From positions 62,001 to 126,000 of the forward strand of contig JBCFYV010000010.1 in the NCBI GenBank assembly GCA_039000515.1: DNA of 64,000 nt, written 5' to 3'. The stretch's first letter is position 1; every line of letters begins with the position of its first letter. Below the pieces are notes generated by a model. The model saw nothing but the letters and a program-made list of their open reading frames with translations, made no database searches and was not told the DNA's origin. Positions 21,620 through 34,200 of the stretch are shown here, in pieces. This stretch comes from Timema cristinae. Its lineage: Eukaryota > Arthropoda > Insecta > Phasmatodea > Timematidae. A program made the translations under genes and the position numbers.

Positions 21620-22943
21620 AAGTGCAAGCACTTCAACTTCCTCCTAATTTGTATAGCCGCGGAGTCTCGGCTGCACTCACATTGGCAAGCGTTGATCCAG
21701 AGGATTACCAACATTTCTCCTCTTGATCTTTAAATTAGCGAAAAGAATATTCATGTCCCCTAGCGCCGGCCAACCACTGCCGGAACTCTTCTCGAGGGGG
21801 GGAAAATTAGCAAGCGGCCTCCCGTAGGAGATGGGTCTTAGCCATGCAAGCATGTTACCAGGGAAAGCCTCGTGGAGGCGCCCACTCGCAAAGCGAACCG
21901 CCGCCCTCCTGGTGAAGTTCCAGGTAGGACTCGCACCACCTTAGCACTAATGTAGAAAATAAGAGTAAAATAAGAGAAGTAAAAGATATAATAATAAAAG
22001 AAAAGGGATAAAAAGGGTAGAATAAAAGAACTGCACCCCTGTAAAGGGGAGGTGCATTAAAATACTAAAACTCCCAAAAGAGGAGGAATAAAAGAAGTCC
22101 TGTAAAGGGGGACATAATAAAACCGGGACATCCTGGACTTACAAGCAAATATAGCCAGTGATGCCCCGTAATAAAATACCTGGACTTACAAATATAGCCA
22201 GAGATTAAAAAGGAGGAAAATAAGAATAAAAAAATAGAACGATAAAAATCCGTCTGGTCTTACAAGCAAATATAGCCAGCACGGAATATTAAGGTGGTGC
22301 TGCCAGTACTAAAACAGCCTCCCGTCGTAATCCAGGAACGCATGATACATCTCGATGGAGCTTCGAAGAGCAATCAATGCCATTGTCTTTAGACAGCCTG
22401 GGTCTATGATCCCCAGCTTCCTTAGACATTCGATTGTGGGGAGTGGCATCGCTCCCCGCGTTCCCACCACGACCGGGAGAACTGCGCCGGGGCATGTTGC
22501 TCCAAACTACTCGCTCAGTCTTGGAAGCAAGGGCGTATATTTACTAATCTTTTCAGCCCTAGCCCTTTGGAGGTACTCCCCATCTTCGTGGCGGACCGTG
22601 ACGTCGACCACGAAGACCCTTCCCTGGCTTTTCACGACCAGGTCAGGTTTGAGTTTCCCCCCATTGGGACTCTCGACCTCCGGCTCCTTAGTGACCTCAG
22701 CGTCCTGTCCCTCTCTCAGGATGCGATCTTCAATGAGGTCCCTTATTTCATTATGACGCCGTATCCTAGGCGCTTTCGTGTAAGTACATTCGCCTAGAAT
22801 GTGGGCCAGCGTCTCCCTACTGGCCCGACATTTTCGGCACAACAGGTCTTGTTGAGGAACGGCTCGATGCAGGCTAGACCTGTTCCCCCCAGTATTTGTA
22901 CGTAACTGGAGGGCCGTAATGAACCTGCACGGCCGCAATAACG
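21620..22943 (-). mobile_element. 5'-truncated R2-like LINE inserted in the unit D 5' UTR
   Basis: A minus-strand fragment holding the C-terminal coding end of an R2-type element (22,309-22,943) and its 3' UTR (21,620-22,308). The 3' UTR contains three copies of a motif related to CTGGACTTACAAGCAAATA followed by TAGCCAG (22,130-22,280) and many A-rich AATAAAA-like stretches. The 5' truncation is typical of target-primed insertion. No clear target duplication; the site instead shows a small deletion. Confidence 0.85.
22309..22943 (-). pseudogene. R2-type ORF C-terminus: zinc knuckle and restriction-like endonuclease
   Basis: From the truncated start the frame reads FITALQLRTNTGG, then the CCHC knuckle CRKCRASRETLAHILGEC (about 22,800-22,850), then the restriction-like endonuclease: KPDLVVKSQGRVFVVDVTVR carries the PD...D-x-T pattern of the PD-(D/E)XK nuclease of R2, R4 and NeSL-type LINEs. 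After TAG at 22,507-22,509 the same frame continues with GAVLPVVVGTRGAMP, a typical C-terminal R2 motif, and ends at TAG 22,309-22,311. The fragment lacks the reverse transcriptase and N-terminal DNA-binding fingers. In intact relatives this domain nicks a specific target site, often in rDNA. Confidence 0.85.
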
Positions 22944-23042
22944 TCTCGTCGGGACAGTTAACAGGGCCATAGGTGGTAGTACCAACTTGGATCACCCTGG
23001 GTCTACGATCCGAGTACTGTGTAGGTTGTCCCCAATTACGGC

Positions 23043-24604
23043 ATGGCCGATAATATTGTCTACGCTGGCATCGTACTGTCAAACCCTGCTGGCAACTCAC
23101 TGCCCGGCCCCTCACAGGGCCGTAATATTGATAAGAGGCGGAAACGGGTAAGGCCGTCCAGCCCATCGATGGAAAAGGTCCAGGAAGTGGTGAGGCCCCA
23201 GCCCCGCTTTCTGGTAATGTCTCAAGCAGAGGAAAACGAAAGTCTAAAGCGAGTAAGCCCATTTATCCTCGAAAGAGTGATAAATGGTGTAGCACAGTCG
23301 GACGTATCAATAAAAAAACTGCGTGATGGCACGATAATGATACAGACAACAACTGACATCCAGTCCTCAAGAGTAATGACAATCTCGGAAATACCGTTGA
23401 GCAATACGTCTCATATACCGGTGAAGGTGGAACCTCACAGGTTCCTCAATGTTTGCAAGGGAGTGGTCACTTGCTATGACCTCGACTGCGTGAGCATTGA
23501 GGATATCTGTGAGGAGCTTTCCCCTCAACACGTCACCGAAGTGTACCGTATTGGCACCAAAAAGAACGGACAAGATAAAAAAACTGACACGTATATCCTA
23601 ACTTTTGCGACACCTACCCTTCCAAAGGAGGTCCGAGCAGGCTTCCACGTGCTCAGGGTCGGGCCGTATGTCCCTGATCCTAGGCGCTGTTTTCAGTGTC
23701 AGGAATTTGGGCATACGAAGCTGCGATGCCGTGGTAGGCCGACCTGTGCGGATTGTGGACAAGAGGCTCACGAAACACCATGTGAGTCTCCGAAGTTCTG
23801 CATAAACTGTAAGGGTCCACACTCTGCCTGGTCTCGGGCCTGTCTGAAATGGAAGGTAGAAAAAAAAGTCCTGGAGATTCAATCCGAAAAAAAGATCTCA
23901 TATGCCCAGGCACGCAAGGAATACGCATCTAGTCAGGCTCCGGTATTCCAAACATCATACAGCCAGATAGTCAGCCAAAACATTAACTGTCCCAATTGCC
24001 ATTGCGCAGTTAATCTCGCTAAGACGTCATCGCGACCTGTGCCATTGGTCTCTGCTCGAGACATCCGTATTGAAAACGTGCCAACCAAGGTGTCGCCGAA
24101 ATTGTCGATAGGGGCACAACTACCACCTAAGTCGTCTCCCCCACCTATACCACCGAGGAGACCTCGAGGAACTCCCCCGAGCCCACCTCGGGGAACACCC
24201 CCGAGCCCGCCTCGGGGAACACCCCGAGCCCACCTCGGGGAACACCCCCGGGCCCGCCTCGGGGCATTAAAACAAGGGCGGCCGTTGTTGAGCCTCTCAC
24301 ACCCACCTCTGGGCTTCCGGAGGTGGGGACGAGTTGCGGAACAGGTGAGGCCGCTAAGGCGAGTCCCACTGGTGCCTTGAAGAAGGACCAGCGAGAGACC
24401 GCCGAAAATTTTTTTATTAAAAAAGCGTCGAAGGCCTTAAAGCCTTCGAACAAGGATCCGACTACCCAGTCTCTCCAAAATAAGCCGAAGCCTCTCCTGA
24501 AGCGAGAGGTACAGGAGAGACTGGGAAAGGCAAGAGGGCCTAAAAAGGGCCTCAACAAATTTTTATTCTTAAAGGATAGTGAAATGGATTGCGAGGATAA
24601 CTAA
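23043..24604 (+). pseudogene. LINE ORF1, unit D, one frameshift in the proline-rich linker
   Basis: Starts MADNIVYAGIVLSNPAGNSL and is open for 445 codons to 24,380. The N-terminal domain, three knuckles (CFQCQEFGHTKLRC, CADCGQEAHETPC, CINCKGPHSAWSRAC) and a linker of PRGTPPSP repeats are all present. Near 24,250-24,320, at the end of the GC-rich repeat, the frame shifts; the basic C-terminus continues in another frame from about 24,323 to TAA at 24,602-24,604. Apart from this the protein, about 520 residues, matches unit C. A start 19 bases before the next ORF is conserved. Confidence 0.92.
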
Positions 24605-24622
24605 ATTTCATACTAATAACTT

Positions 24623-27600
24623 ATGTCGCTACTACAATGGAATTGTAGGGGTTTCTATGCTCGTGTAGAGGAAATCAAACTAATAATTTCTTCCCTGCAT
24701 CCTTCCATCTTGTGCTTGCAGGAGACCCACTTCCGCCCAACTGACAACCCGATGCTTCGTGGGTACGATGTGTATCGTACCGACAAGCCTTTCTTTGATC
24801 GGGCTAGCGGAGGTGTGGCTATATTCGCACGAAGTACTATATATCATAAGAATATTAATATTGTTTCTGATCTCCAAGTGATCGCTGTCAGAGTCTCCCT
24901 TCCTATGGAGGTAACCGTATGCTGCATCTACCTCCCGCCAGGTGAACGTGTTTCCAAGAGGACACTAGAGGCCCTCTTTATACAACTTCCCGCCCCCTAT
25001 ATCATCTTGGGGGACTTTAACGCGCATAACCTGGTGTGGGGGTCTAATTTTACAGACGCCCGCGGGAGGATGGTAGAGGATATTCTTGTCTCGGGAAACC
25101 TGGTGTTAATGAACACCGGGACCCAGACACACTTCTCCACCTTTAATGGTGTATCCTCTGCCATCGACCTAGCTCTATGTAGCCCCGGGATTGCTGCTCA
25201 CTTCCTTTGGGAGGTTCACTCGGACCTATGTGGCAGCGATCACTTTCCAATTCTGCTCTCAAAAATCCAAGATCCTCCCAGTACAGCACGGTTCCCCCAA
25301 TGGGTTCTTAAACGTGCTAACTGGGATAAATTCCGCGAGCTCGCCTTATTCGACGAACCCCATTTTCCCGACGTCAATGTTAAGGCAGGGCAATTTACTT
25401 CGACGGTCATAACGGCGGCGAGGGCATCCATACCTAAATCCTCGCCAAACCCGCGCCACCGTCCTGTTCCCTGGTGGAACGAGGAGTGCCGGCTGGCTAT
25501 TTCTAACCGTCGAAGAGCCCTGCGTATCTTTAATCGACGTCCTACTTCGGAGAATCTGGAGTCATTCCGGATTCTACGTGCTAGAGCTCGCCGTATTATT
25601 CAAGAAAGCAGAAGAGAGTCTTGGAGACAGTTTATTTCTACCCTTACTATTTCCACTCCCACAACCAAGGTTTGGGATCACATTCGTAAAGTACGTAGTA
25701 GCAAAAATACCATTTATAATATACCCGCACTCATGTCTAACGGTTCACTTGTCTCCTCCCCTATGGAGGTCGCCAATGTATTGGGCTCGATGTTCGCCGC
25801 TATTTCTTGCACTGCGAGCTACTCTAACGAGTTCGCGGTGCATAAGTGCAGCATCGAGCGCCTTACTATTGATTTTGGCCAAAGTTGGGGGGAGGATTAT
25901 AACTCCCCCTTTAGTAAAGAGGAACTTACCTATGCCCTGTCCCAGGCGGGCAATACAACTTCTGGCCCGGATGATATCCATTACGAAATGTTGCGCCAAC
26001 TGTCCCCTACTGGACGGGCGTTCCTCTTAGACCTCTACAATTGTGTTTGGGAATCTCGTCAATTCCCAACACTATGGAGGCAAGCAACCGTTATCCCAAT
26101 ATATAAAAGTGGCAAGGATAAATTAGAGCCAACTAGTTATAGACTGATAGCCTTAACTAGTTGTGTATGCAAAATATTAGAGAAAATGATAAATAAAAGA
26201 TTAATATGGTATCTAGAATCCCGCAATCAACTATCCAATATGCAATGTGGCTTTCGCCGTAACCGATCCACGGTGGATCACCTTGTACGCCTTGAGACAG
26301 CAGCTCGTGACACTTTCCTCCATAAACAGCACCTCTTGGCTGTCTTCTTTGATTTGGAGAAGGCTTACAACACCACCTGGCGGTACGGCATTTTAAAAAC
26401 CCTTTTTAATTGGTGGTTCCGGTGGAACCTCCCTATTTTTATATCTAATTTTATGTCTGATAGACACTTCCGGGTAAGGTTAAACAACACCTTATCCGAT
26501 GATTTTATTCAAGAAAATGGGGTGCCTCAGGGTAGTATTTTAAGCTGTACGTTATTCGCTATCGCGATAAATAGCATCGTGGACAACGTGCGCGTACCTG
26601 TCCGTTCATGTCTTTTTGTGGATGACTACGCAATTTATTGCAGTTCATCAAGTCTCCACAGGGCTGAACGACAGATACAACTCGCTGTAAACAATTTATG
26701 GTTGTGGGCATCTCGTAATGGCTTTCGTTTCTCTGCGGCCAAGACGACTGTCGTCCACTTCCATAGATTACGCGGAATACAGCCAGCCCCCAATATTTTA
26801 ATGAACAACTTTGTTTTACCTGTCTCTGAGACTGTAAGGTTCCTGGGACTTTTATTTGATTTTAAACTAACTTGGATCCCCCAGAATCAAAGACCTGAAA
26901 GCGAGGTGTGTTAAAGCTTTGAATTTACTTAAAGTTGTGAGTGGTCGCTCTTGGGGTGCTGATAGGGAAACCTTGATGCGCCTTTATAGAGCCTTGGTGA
27001 GATCAAAACTTGATTACGGCAGTTTTGTATATGGTTCCGCTAGACCCTCGGCGTTAAAGATGCTCGATAGCGTCCACCATGCTGGCATTCGACTGGCTAC
27101 TGGTGCCTTTCGTACCAGTCCAGTCGTCAGCATCTGTGCCGATGCCGGTGAACCGCCTCTTTCTTACCGGCGGTCCTATCTTCTGGCATCTTACGTGTCG
27201 AAACTTCATTGCATGGCGCAGCATGTTGCCTATCGTCCTGTGTTTCATCCCCCTAACCGTGTCTTGTATGAAACCAATTGGCATAGTACAAGGCAGGTTG
27301 GGATCAGGATGCTATCTGTTTTCGACACGTGTGGGATAGTTTTGCCAAAGGCTATCTCCACATCCCCAGGTCGTGTTTCTCCCTGGAAGATACGCCTACC
27401 TCAATGCCATTTTGATCTTGCCAAGTTCCCTAAAGCGACCACCCCAAACTTTGTATATGAGAGGACCATTAATGAGCTCCTCTCCACTCGCTTTCACGGA
27501 TTTGAGCGCATCTACACTGACGGCTCTAAATCTGGAGCCTCCGTGGGATGTGCTTTTGTTGTGAAAGGATCCAATTTTAATTTTGGTTTACCTAATGAAA

Positions 27601-28290
27601 CCAGTGTTTTTACGGCTGTATTATATGCCATTTTTAAATCTTTATGTTTTGTATACCGAAGTAGTCACCGTGCTGTCCTCATCTGCACGGATTCCATGAG
27701 TACTCTGTTGGCATTGTCCACTCTCTACTCCTGGAATCCCTCGTACAGATGATACATGAACAAATTTTAAAAATTGATTCATTAAGCACCCGGCTCGCCT
27801 TTTGCTGGATTCCTGGTCACGCTGGAATTCCAGGAAATGAACTGGCGGACCAGGCAGCCAAGGAGGCAGCACGCCTGCCTCCGGAGGCGAGTCTGGGTGT
27901 CATGTTTTTAGATCTAAAGGGTTATGTTCGTCCTGGAGTCTTACGCACCTGGCACGAGCAGTGGGTCTCGACCCTGCTCAGAACAAGCTGCGGTCCATCA
28001 GGGACGGTGTGTCGCGATGGCCCTCTTCTATACGAAAGTCTAGAAGAGAGGAGGTCATCGTGACGAGACTCCGCGTCGGGCATACTTCATTGACCCATAG
28101 TTTTTTACTGAGAGGGGATCCACCTCCAGTGTGTGAGCTCTGTGATACTCCCCTTAGTGTGCATCACATTTTGGTGGAGTGTCGCAAACTAGCCCCTATC
28201 CGTCTGGCTCTTGATTTTAAAGGTGACTTACGTTTTTTATTACGCGATAGTGCGGATGGAGTTATTTGTTTACTCCGTTTTATACGCTAG
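24623..28290 (+). pseudogene. LINE ORF2, unit D, three single-base frameshifts
   Basis: Open from ATG for 763 codons through endonuclease (LLQWNCRGF, CLQETH, GDFNAHNLVWG, GSDHFPIL) and reverse transcriptase (FFDLEKAYNTTWR, in which the usual D of YDTTW is N; GVPQGSILSC; FVDDYAIYC). A one-base insertion near 26,884 (CCCAGAATC versus CCCACATC in B), a one-base loss near 27,740 and another near 27,971 break the rest. RNase H (IYTDGSKSG, CTDSMST, GNELADQAA) and the final knuckle CELCDTPLSVHHILVEC remain readable. The TGG codon at the copy B nonsense site (RRESWRQF) is kept here. The motif A aspartate next to the first catalytic one is changed, but the catalytic D of FFDLEKA is present. Confidence 0.95.
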
Positions 28291-28692
28291 GCGGATCGTT
28301 TTAATGCCATTTGAGTCACTTTTATAAGTGGCTCTTTTGGATATTATCTCATATTGAGATCTTTTTAACAGTTTTATTACAATTTAACATGTTGTTTTGT
28401 CTTTTTAACGTATTATCATTTTTACATGTTTTGTCTTTTTAACGTGTTATATTTTAATATGTTTGTTTTGTCTTTTTATTGGAGTGATACACTTGTGGTT
28501 TTTTTTTAGCAGGTGTATCACTTAATTTATACTAGGAGCCCATTTGAGCACTCCTATGGAGTGTCTCAGATGTTGAATGTTTTATCTCTTTCCCCAATGG
28601 GGATTTTATTATGTTTTTCATATATTTCAAGGCCCTAATGACCTCGATGTGTCGATGGGCCTTTAAACCATAATAATAATAATAATAATAAT
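28291..28692 (+). other. LINE 3' UTR, unit D
   Basis: Hairpin GTGATACACTTG (28,484-28,495) with CAGGTGTATCAC (28,510-28,521), one T-G wobble; then the terminal AAGGCCCTAATGACCTCG stem-loop and a seven-unit AAT-type tail running into the target duplication. Confidence 0.75.
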
Positions 28693-28703
28693 ACTAGATA
28701 CAA

Positions 28704-29107
28704 ACCTTACAAATACTTTACAAAAATAGCTTTCCTGAACTTTTTTTGTTAAAGTTTTTGAATCACAACATTTAAATTAATTGATAAGGTAATGTTTGAT
28801 CCAATACTTATATTAAAGGCTGGTTAGAAAAGAAAAAAAAGCCTGAACCTCCACAAAATTAATAACAAAATGAAAACTATTGGAATGTATTCGGTATATG
28901 TTCCTATACATTCTCTGAAAATTCCCAAGTTTTCCTATTCCGGGAAAAATCTGACATCTTGGAAAACCCACACTGATTGTAAGGTTTCACTTAAAATTAA
29001 ATATCTCTAGAACCGTTAGTAATAGAGAGACCTAATTTAGGTCAACGTATGCCTATTAAATTCCTCTATAACATAAATATATATTATGAGGATTTAGGTC
29101 TTTGAGT
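28704..29107. other. AT-rich spacer
   Basis: Continuation of the target site of C+D, 400 bases of AT-rich sequence. No feature recognised. Confidence 0.5.
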
Positions 29108-29735
29108 CCCCCTGCGGGACGGTGTTCAAAATGGTCCCGCAATAAACCCTGCATGTAAGAGGCGACTTAAAGGAGAGGCTTCTGTATAAGACGTACCTCG
29201 TGCTGGAAATGCTATCCTATAGCTTATCTTTCAACTCCTTTTTTCTTCTATCCCTTTCTTTCCATCCTTCTAACCCTTGTCTTTCCTTCCTTATTTCTTT
29301 CTTCTTTTTCTTCTGTATTACCTTCCCCTGCCGTTCAGTCCTGCACGGGAAGTTTTTGGCTCCGTTGACGACCTTGGCTAATAACCCGGCTCTTCTCCGA
29401 CAATTACTGGATACCTCTGCAGTTGAGCTATTTCGTGAAAGTGAGCCGGTTGTAATATCTTAGTAGAAGAGCCTCAGGGATGACAATAACCGGATACCCT
29501 ACTTTGAGAAAAGATCGGTTGCATTCATGAGGGCCCGGATGTAATATTGGCACTTTCATACACCAACTTGCTACGACGACCTCTCTCTCGACGATGCTTT
29601 ATGCGAAGGTTGTCATGTCTAGCGTCGTATAGGGCCCCTCGTCGGGACAGTTAACAGGGCTATATGTGGTAGTACCAACTTGGGTCACCCTGGGTCTACG
29701 ATCCGAGTATTGTGTAGGTTGTCCCCAATCACGGC

Positions 29736-31213
29736 ATGGCTGATAACATTGTCACCGCTGGCACCGTACTGCCAAACACTGCTGGCAACTCACTGCCCTG
29801 TCCCTCTCAGGGCCATAATACTGACAATGGCGGAAACGGGTAAGGCCGTCCAGCCCTATATTAGGAAAAATCCAGAAAGTGGTAAGGTCCCAGCCCCGCT
29901 TCATGGTATTGTCTCGAGTAGAAGACAATGAAGACCTGAAACGTGTTAGCCCATTTATCCTCAAAAGAGTGATAAATGGAGAAGCGAAATTGGAAGTATC
30001 AACAAGGAAACTATGTGATGGCACCATCATTATTCAGACCACGACTGATACACAGTCTTCAAATGTAAAGGCGATCTCGGAAATACCATTGAGCAATACG
30101 TCTCATATACCGGTGAAGGTGGAACCTCACAGGTTCCTCAATGTTTGCAAGGGAGTGGTCACTTGCTATGACCTCTACTGCGTGAGCATTGAGGAGATCT
30201 GTGAGGAGCTTTCCCCTCAGCACGTCACCGAAAAAACCGACACGTATATCCTCACTTTGCGACACCTACCCTTCCAAAGTAGGTCCGAGCAGGTTTCCAC
30301 GTGCTCAGGGTCCGGCCGTATGTCCCTAATCCTAGGCGCTGTTTTCAGTGTCAGGAATTTGGGCATACGAAGCTGCGATGCCGTGGTAAACCGACCTGTG
30401 CGGATTGTGGACAAGAGGCTCATGAAACACCATGTGAGTCTCCGAAGTTCTGCGTAAACTGCAAGGGTCCACACTCTGCCTGGTCTTGGGCCTGTCCGAA
30501 ATCCAAGGTAGAAAAAAAGTTCTTGAGATTCAATTCGAAAAAAATATCTAATATGCCCAGGCACGCAAGGAATACGCATCTAGTCAGGCTCCGGTATTTC
30601 AAACATCATACAGCCAGATTGTCAGCCAGAACATCAACTGTCCCAACTGCCATTGGGCAGTTAATCTCGCTAAGACGCCATCGCGATCAGTGCCATTGGT
30701 CTCTGCTCGAGACATCCGTATTGAAAACGCGCCAACTAAAGTGTCGCCGATATTTTCAATGGGAGCAAAACTGCCACCTAAGTAGTCTCCACCACCCGTC
30801 CCACCGAGGAACCCTCCTCGGGAAACACCCTCGAGACCTCCTCGGGGAACCTCCCCGAACCCCCTCGGGGAAATAAATTAAGTGCGGCCGCTGTTGAGTC
30901 GCTCATTCTCGCCTCTGAGCCTCCAGAGGCCGGGATTAATGGTGAAACAGGTGAGGCTGTAAAGGCGAGCCCCACTGGTGCCTTGAAGTAGGACCAGCGA
31001 GAGACCGCCGATAAAAATAATATAAAAAAACCGTCGAAGGCCATAACAAAGCCTTCGCGCAAGGTTCCGACTACCCAGTCTCTCCAAAATAAACCAAAGC
31101 CTCTCATGAAGCGGGAGATCCAGGAGGGACTGGGAAAGGCAAAGGGACCTAAAAAGGCCCTCAACCAATTTTTATTTTTAAGAGATTGATTCATGGATTG
31201 CGAGGACAATTAA
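29736..31213 (+). pseudogene. LINE ORF1, copy F, multiply frameshifted
   Basis: The ATG at 29,736 (ATGGCTGATAACATTGTC) aligns with MADNIV. Frames change near 29,825, about 30,230 (a deletion removes the KKNG segment), about 30,290 and 30,530; TAG at about 30,782 lies in the linker. Knuckles are intact in one frame at 30,335-30,490 (CFQCQEFGHTKLRC, CADCGQEAHETPC, CVNCKGPHSAWSWAC). The proline-rich linker is short. It ends TAA at 31,211-31,213. Confidence 0.85.
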
Positions 31214-31231
31214 ATCTTATATTAATAAATA

Positions 31232-34200
31232 ATGTCGCTACTACAATGGAATTGGGGTTTCTATGCTCGTGTGGAGGAAATTAAACAACAAATTCTTCCC
31301 TGCATCCTCCCATCTTGTGTTAGCAGGAGACCCACTTCCGCCTAACTGATAACCTGATGCTTCGTGGGTACGATGTATATCGTACCGACAAGCCTTTCTT
31401 TGATCGGGCTAGCGAAGGTGTGGTTATATTCGCACGAAGCAATATATATCATAAAAATATTAATATCGTTTTTGATCTCTAAGTGATCGTTGTCCGAGTC
31501 TCGCTTGCTTTGGAGATTACAGTATGCTGCATCTACCTCCCAACGGGTGAACGTATTTCGAAGAGGAGCTTAGAGGCCCTCTTTATACAACTTCCCGCCC
31601 CTATATCATCTTGGGGGACTTTAACGCGCATAACCTGGTGTGGGGATCTAATTTTACAGATGCCCGCGGGAGGATGGTAGAGGATATTATTGTCTCGAGA
31701 AACCTGGTGTTAATGAACACCGGGACCCAGACACACTTTTCCACTTTTAATGGTGTATCCTCTGCCATCGACCTAAACTTATATAGTCCTGGGATCGCTG
31801 CTCAATTCCTTTGAGAGGTCCACTCGGACCTATGCGGAAATGATCATTATCCCATTCTGCTCTCCCCACTTCGAGATCCTACCCGTACAGCGCGGATACC
31901 CCAATGGGTGCTACAACGTGCTGACTGGGATAGATTCGCGAGCTCGCCGTATTTGGTGAATCCTAACATCCTGACGTCGATGTTAAGTCTGGGTATTTTA
32001 CTTCGACGGTCATCGTGGCGGCGAGGGCTTCCATCCCCAAAACCGTGCCACCGTCCCGTTCCCTGGTAAAGTGAGGAGTATCGATCGGCTATTTCTGACC
32101 GTCGAAAAGCCCTACGTCTCTTTCATCGACGTCCTACCTTGGAAAATCTGGAGTTATTCCGGATCCTACGTGCTCGAGCTCACCGTGTCATTCGTGAAAG
32201 CAGAAGAGAGTATTGGAGAAAGTTTATTTCTACCCTTACAATATCCACTCCCACACTAAGGTTTAGGACAATATCCGTAAATTACGTAATAGCAACAATT
32301 CCAATAACATTATACCTGCCCTAATGTCTAACGGTTCACGTGTCTCCTCCCCTGTGGAGGTCGTTAATGTATTAGGATCGATGTTCGCCACTATTTCTAA
32401 TACTACAAGCTACACTAACGAGTTCGCAGTTTATAAGCGGAACATCAAGCGCACAACAATTGACTTTGGCCAAAGTCGGGTGGAGGATTATAACTCCCTC
32501 TTTACCAAAGGTGAACTGGCAGCACAGCCTCAGGTCCAGACGACATTCATTATGAGATTTTGCGTCAGCTGCCCCTGTTGGACTGGCACTTCTTTTAGAC
32601 CTCTACAATAGTGTTTGGGAATCTCATCAGTTCCCCTCACTATAGAGGAAATCAACCGTTATACCTATATATAAAAGTGCCAAAGATAAATTAGTCAACT
32701 AGCTATAGACCGATAGTTTAACTAGTTGTGTGTGTAAAATATTGGAAAAAATAATTAATAAGCGACTTATATAATATTTAGAATCCCGCAATATGCTATT
32801 TAATATTCAATGGGGTTTTCGCTGTATCCGATCCACAGCGAATAACCTTGTCCGTCTAAAGACGGCAGTTCGTGACGCTTTTCTCCATAAGCAGCACATT
32901 CTGGCTGTTTTCTTCGATCTGGAGAAAGCGTACGACACCACCTGGCGGTACGGCATTTTGAAAATCCTTTTTAATTGGGGGTTTCGAGGGAACCTCCCTA
33001 TTTTTATATATAATTTTATGTCGGATAGACACTTCCGGGTAAGGTTGAATAACACCTTTTCCGATGATTTTATTCAACAAAATGAGGTGCCTCTGGGCAG
33101 TATTCTTATCTGTACGTTGCTCGCTATCGCAATAAATAGCATTGTTGACAATGTGCGCATGCCTGTACGTTTATGCCTTTTTCTGGATGACTACGCAATA
33201 TATTGCTGTTCGTCAATTCTCCACAGGGCTGAACAGCAGATACATTTCTCTGTCAACAATCTTTGGTCGTGGGCATCGCGTAATGATTTCGCTTCTCTGC
33301 AGCCAAGACGACGGTTGTCCACTTCCATAGATTACGCGGAATACAGCCAGCCCACAATATTTTAATGAACCATGTGGTTTTACCAGTCTCGGAGAGCGTA
33401 AGGTTTCTGGAACTTTGATTTGATTTTAAACTAACTTGGATCCCCCACATCAAAGACCTGAAAGCGAGGTGTATCAAGGCATTGAATTTGCTCAAAGTGG
33501 TTAGCGGTCGGTCCTGGGGTGCTGATAGGGAAACCTTGATGCTCCTCTATATAGCTTTGGTGAGATCAAAGCTTGATTACGTCATCTTTGTTTATGGCTC
33601 AGCTAGACCCTTGGCGTTAAAGATGCTAGATAGTGTCCACCATGCTGGCATTCGACTTGCTACTGGTGCCTTTCGTACCAGTCCAGTCGTCCGCATCGGT
33701 ACCGACGCCGGTGAGCCCCCTCTTTCTTACCGGCGGTCCTATCTTCTGTCATCCTACGTGTCGAAACTTCATTGCATGGCGCAGCATGTTGCTATCGCCC
33801 TGTGTTTCATCCCCCTAACCGTGTCTTGTATGAAACCAAATGGCGTAGTACAAGGCGGTTTGGGATCAGGATGCTTTCGGTTTTCTACACGTTTGGAATA
33901 GTCTGGCCAAAGGCTATCCCCACATCCCCAGGTCAAGTTTCCCCCTGGAAGATACGCCTACCTCAATGCCATTTTGACCTTGCCAAGAGCGACCACCCCA
34001 CACTTTTTATACGAGAGGACCTTTAATGAGTTCCTCGCAACCCGATTTCGGGGTTTTAAACGCATTTACATGGATGGTTCAAAATGCGGGGCCTCCGTGG
34101 GATGTGCTTTTGTTGTGGAAGGATCTGATTTTAAATTTACTTTACCTGGTGAATCCAGTGTTTTTACGGCTGAACTATATGCCATTTTTAAATATCTATG

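Larger units (their letters stand above)
21107..23042 (+). other. LINE 5' UTR, unit D, interrupted by an R2-like insertion
   Basis: The left part (21,107-21,619) has the terminal pseudoknot block and the 5' arm of the hairpin (GCTCTATGCGA, 21,592-21,602). The right part resumes at 22,944 with TCTCGTCGGGACAGTTAAC. Compared with copy B, the hairpin 3' arm (about 13 bases) is missing, replaced by the insertion. Confidence 0.85.
18940..28692 (+). mobile_element. Composite LINE C+D bounded by a single target-site duplication
   Basis: ACTAGATACAA lies immediately before unit C (18,929-18,939) and again immediately after the tail of unit D (28,693-28,703), and there is no duplication at the C/D junction. 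Unit C (18,940-21,105) has the 5' UTR, ORF1 and the first bases of ORF2; unit D (21,107-28,692) is a complete LINE starting with its own CCCCCTGCGGGACGGGG. The two therefore entered as one insertion. Unit D also carries a minus-strand R2-like insertion at 21,620-22,943. Confidence 0.9.

Noticed and set aside
18929..28703. Unit D inserted into unit C as an ordinary nested insertion
   Set aside because: The remainder of C does not follow D, and the target duplication encloses both units.
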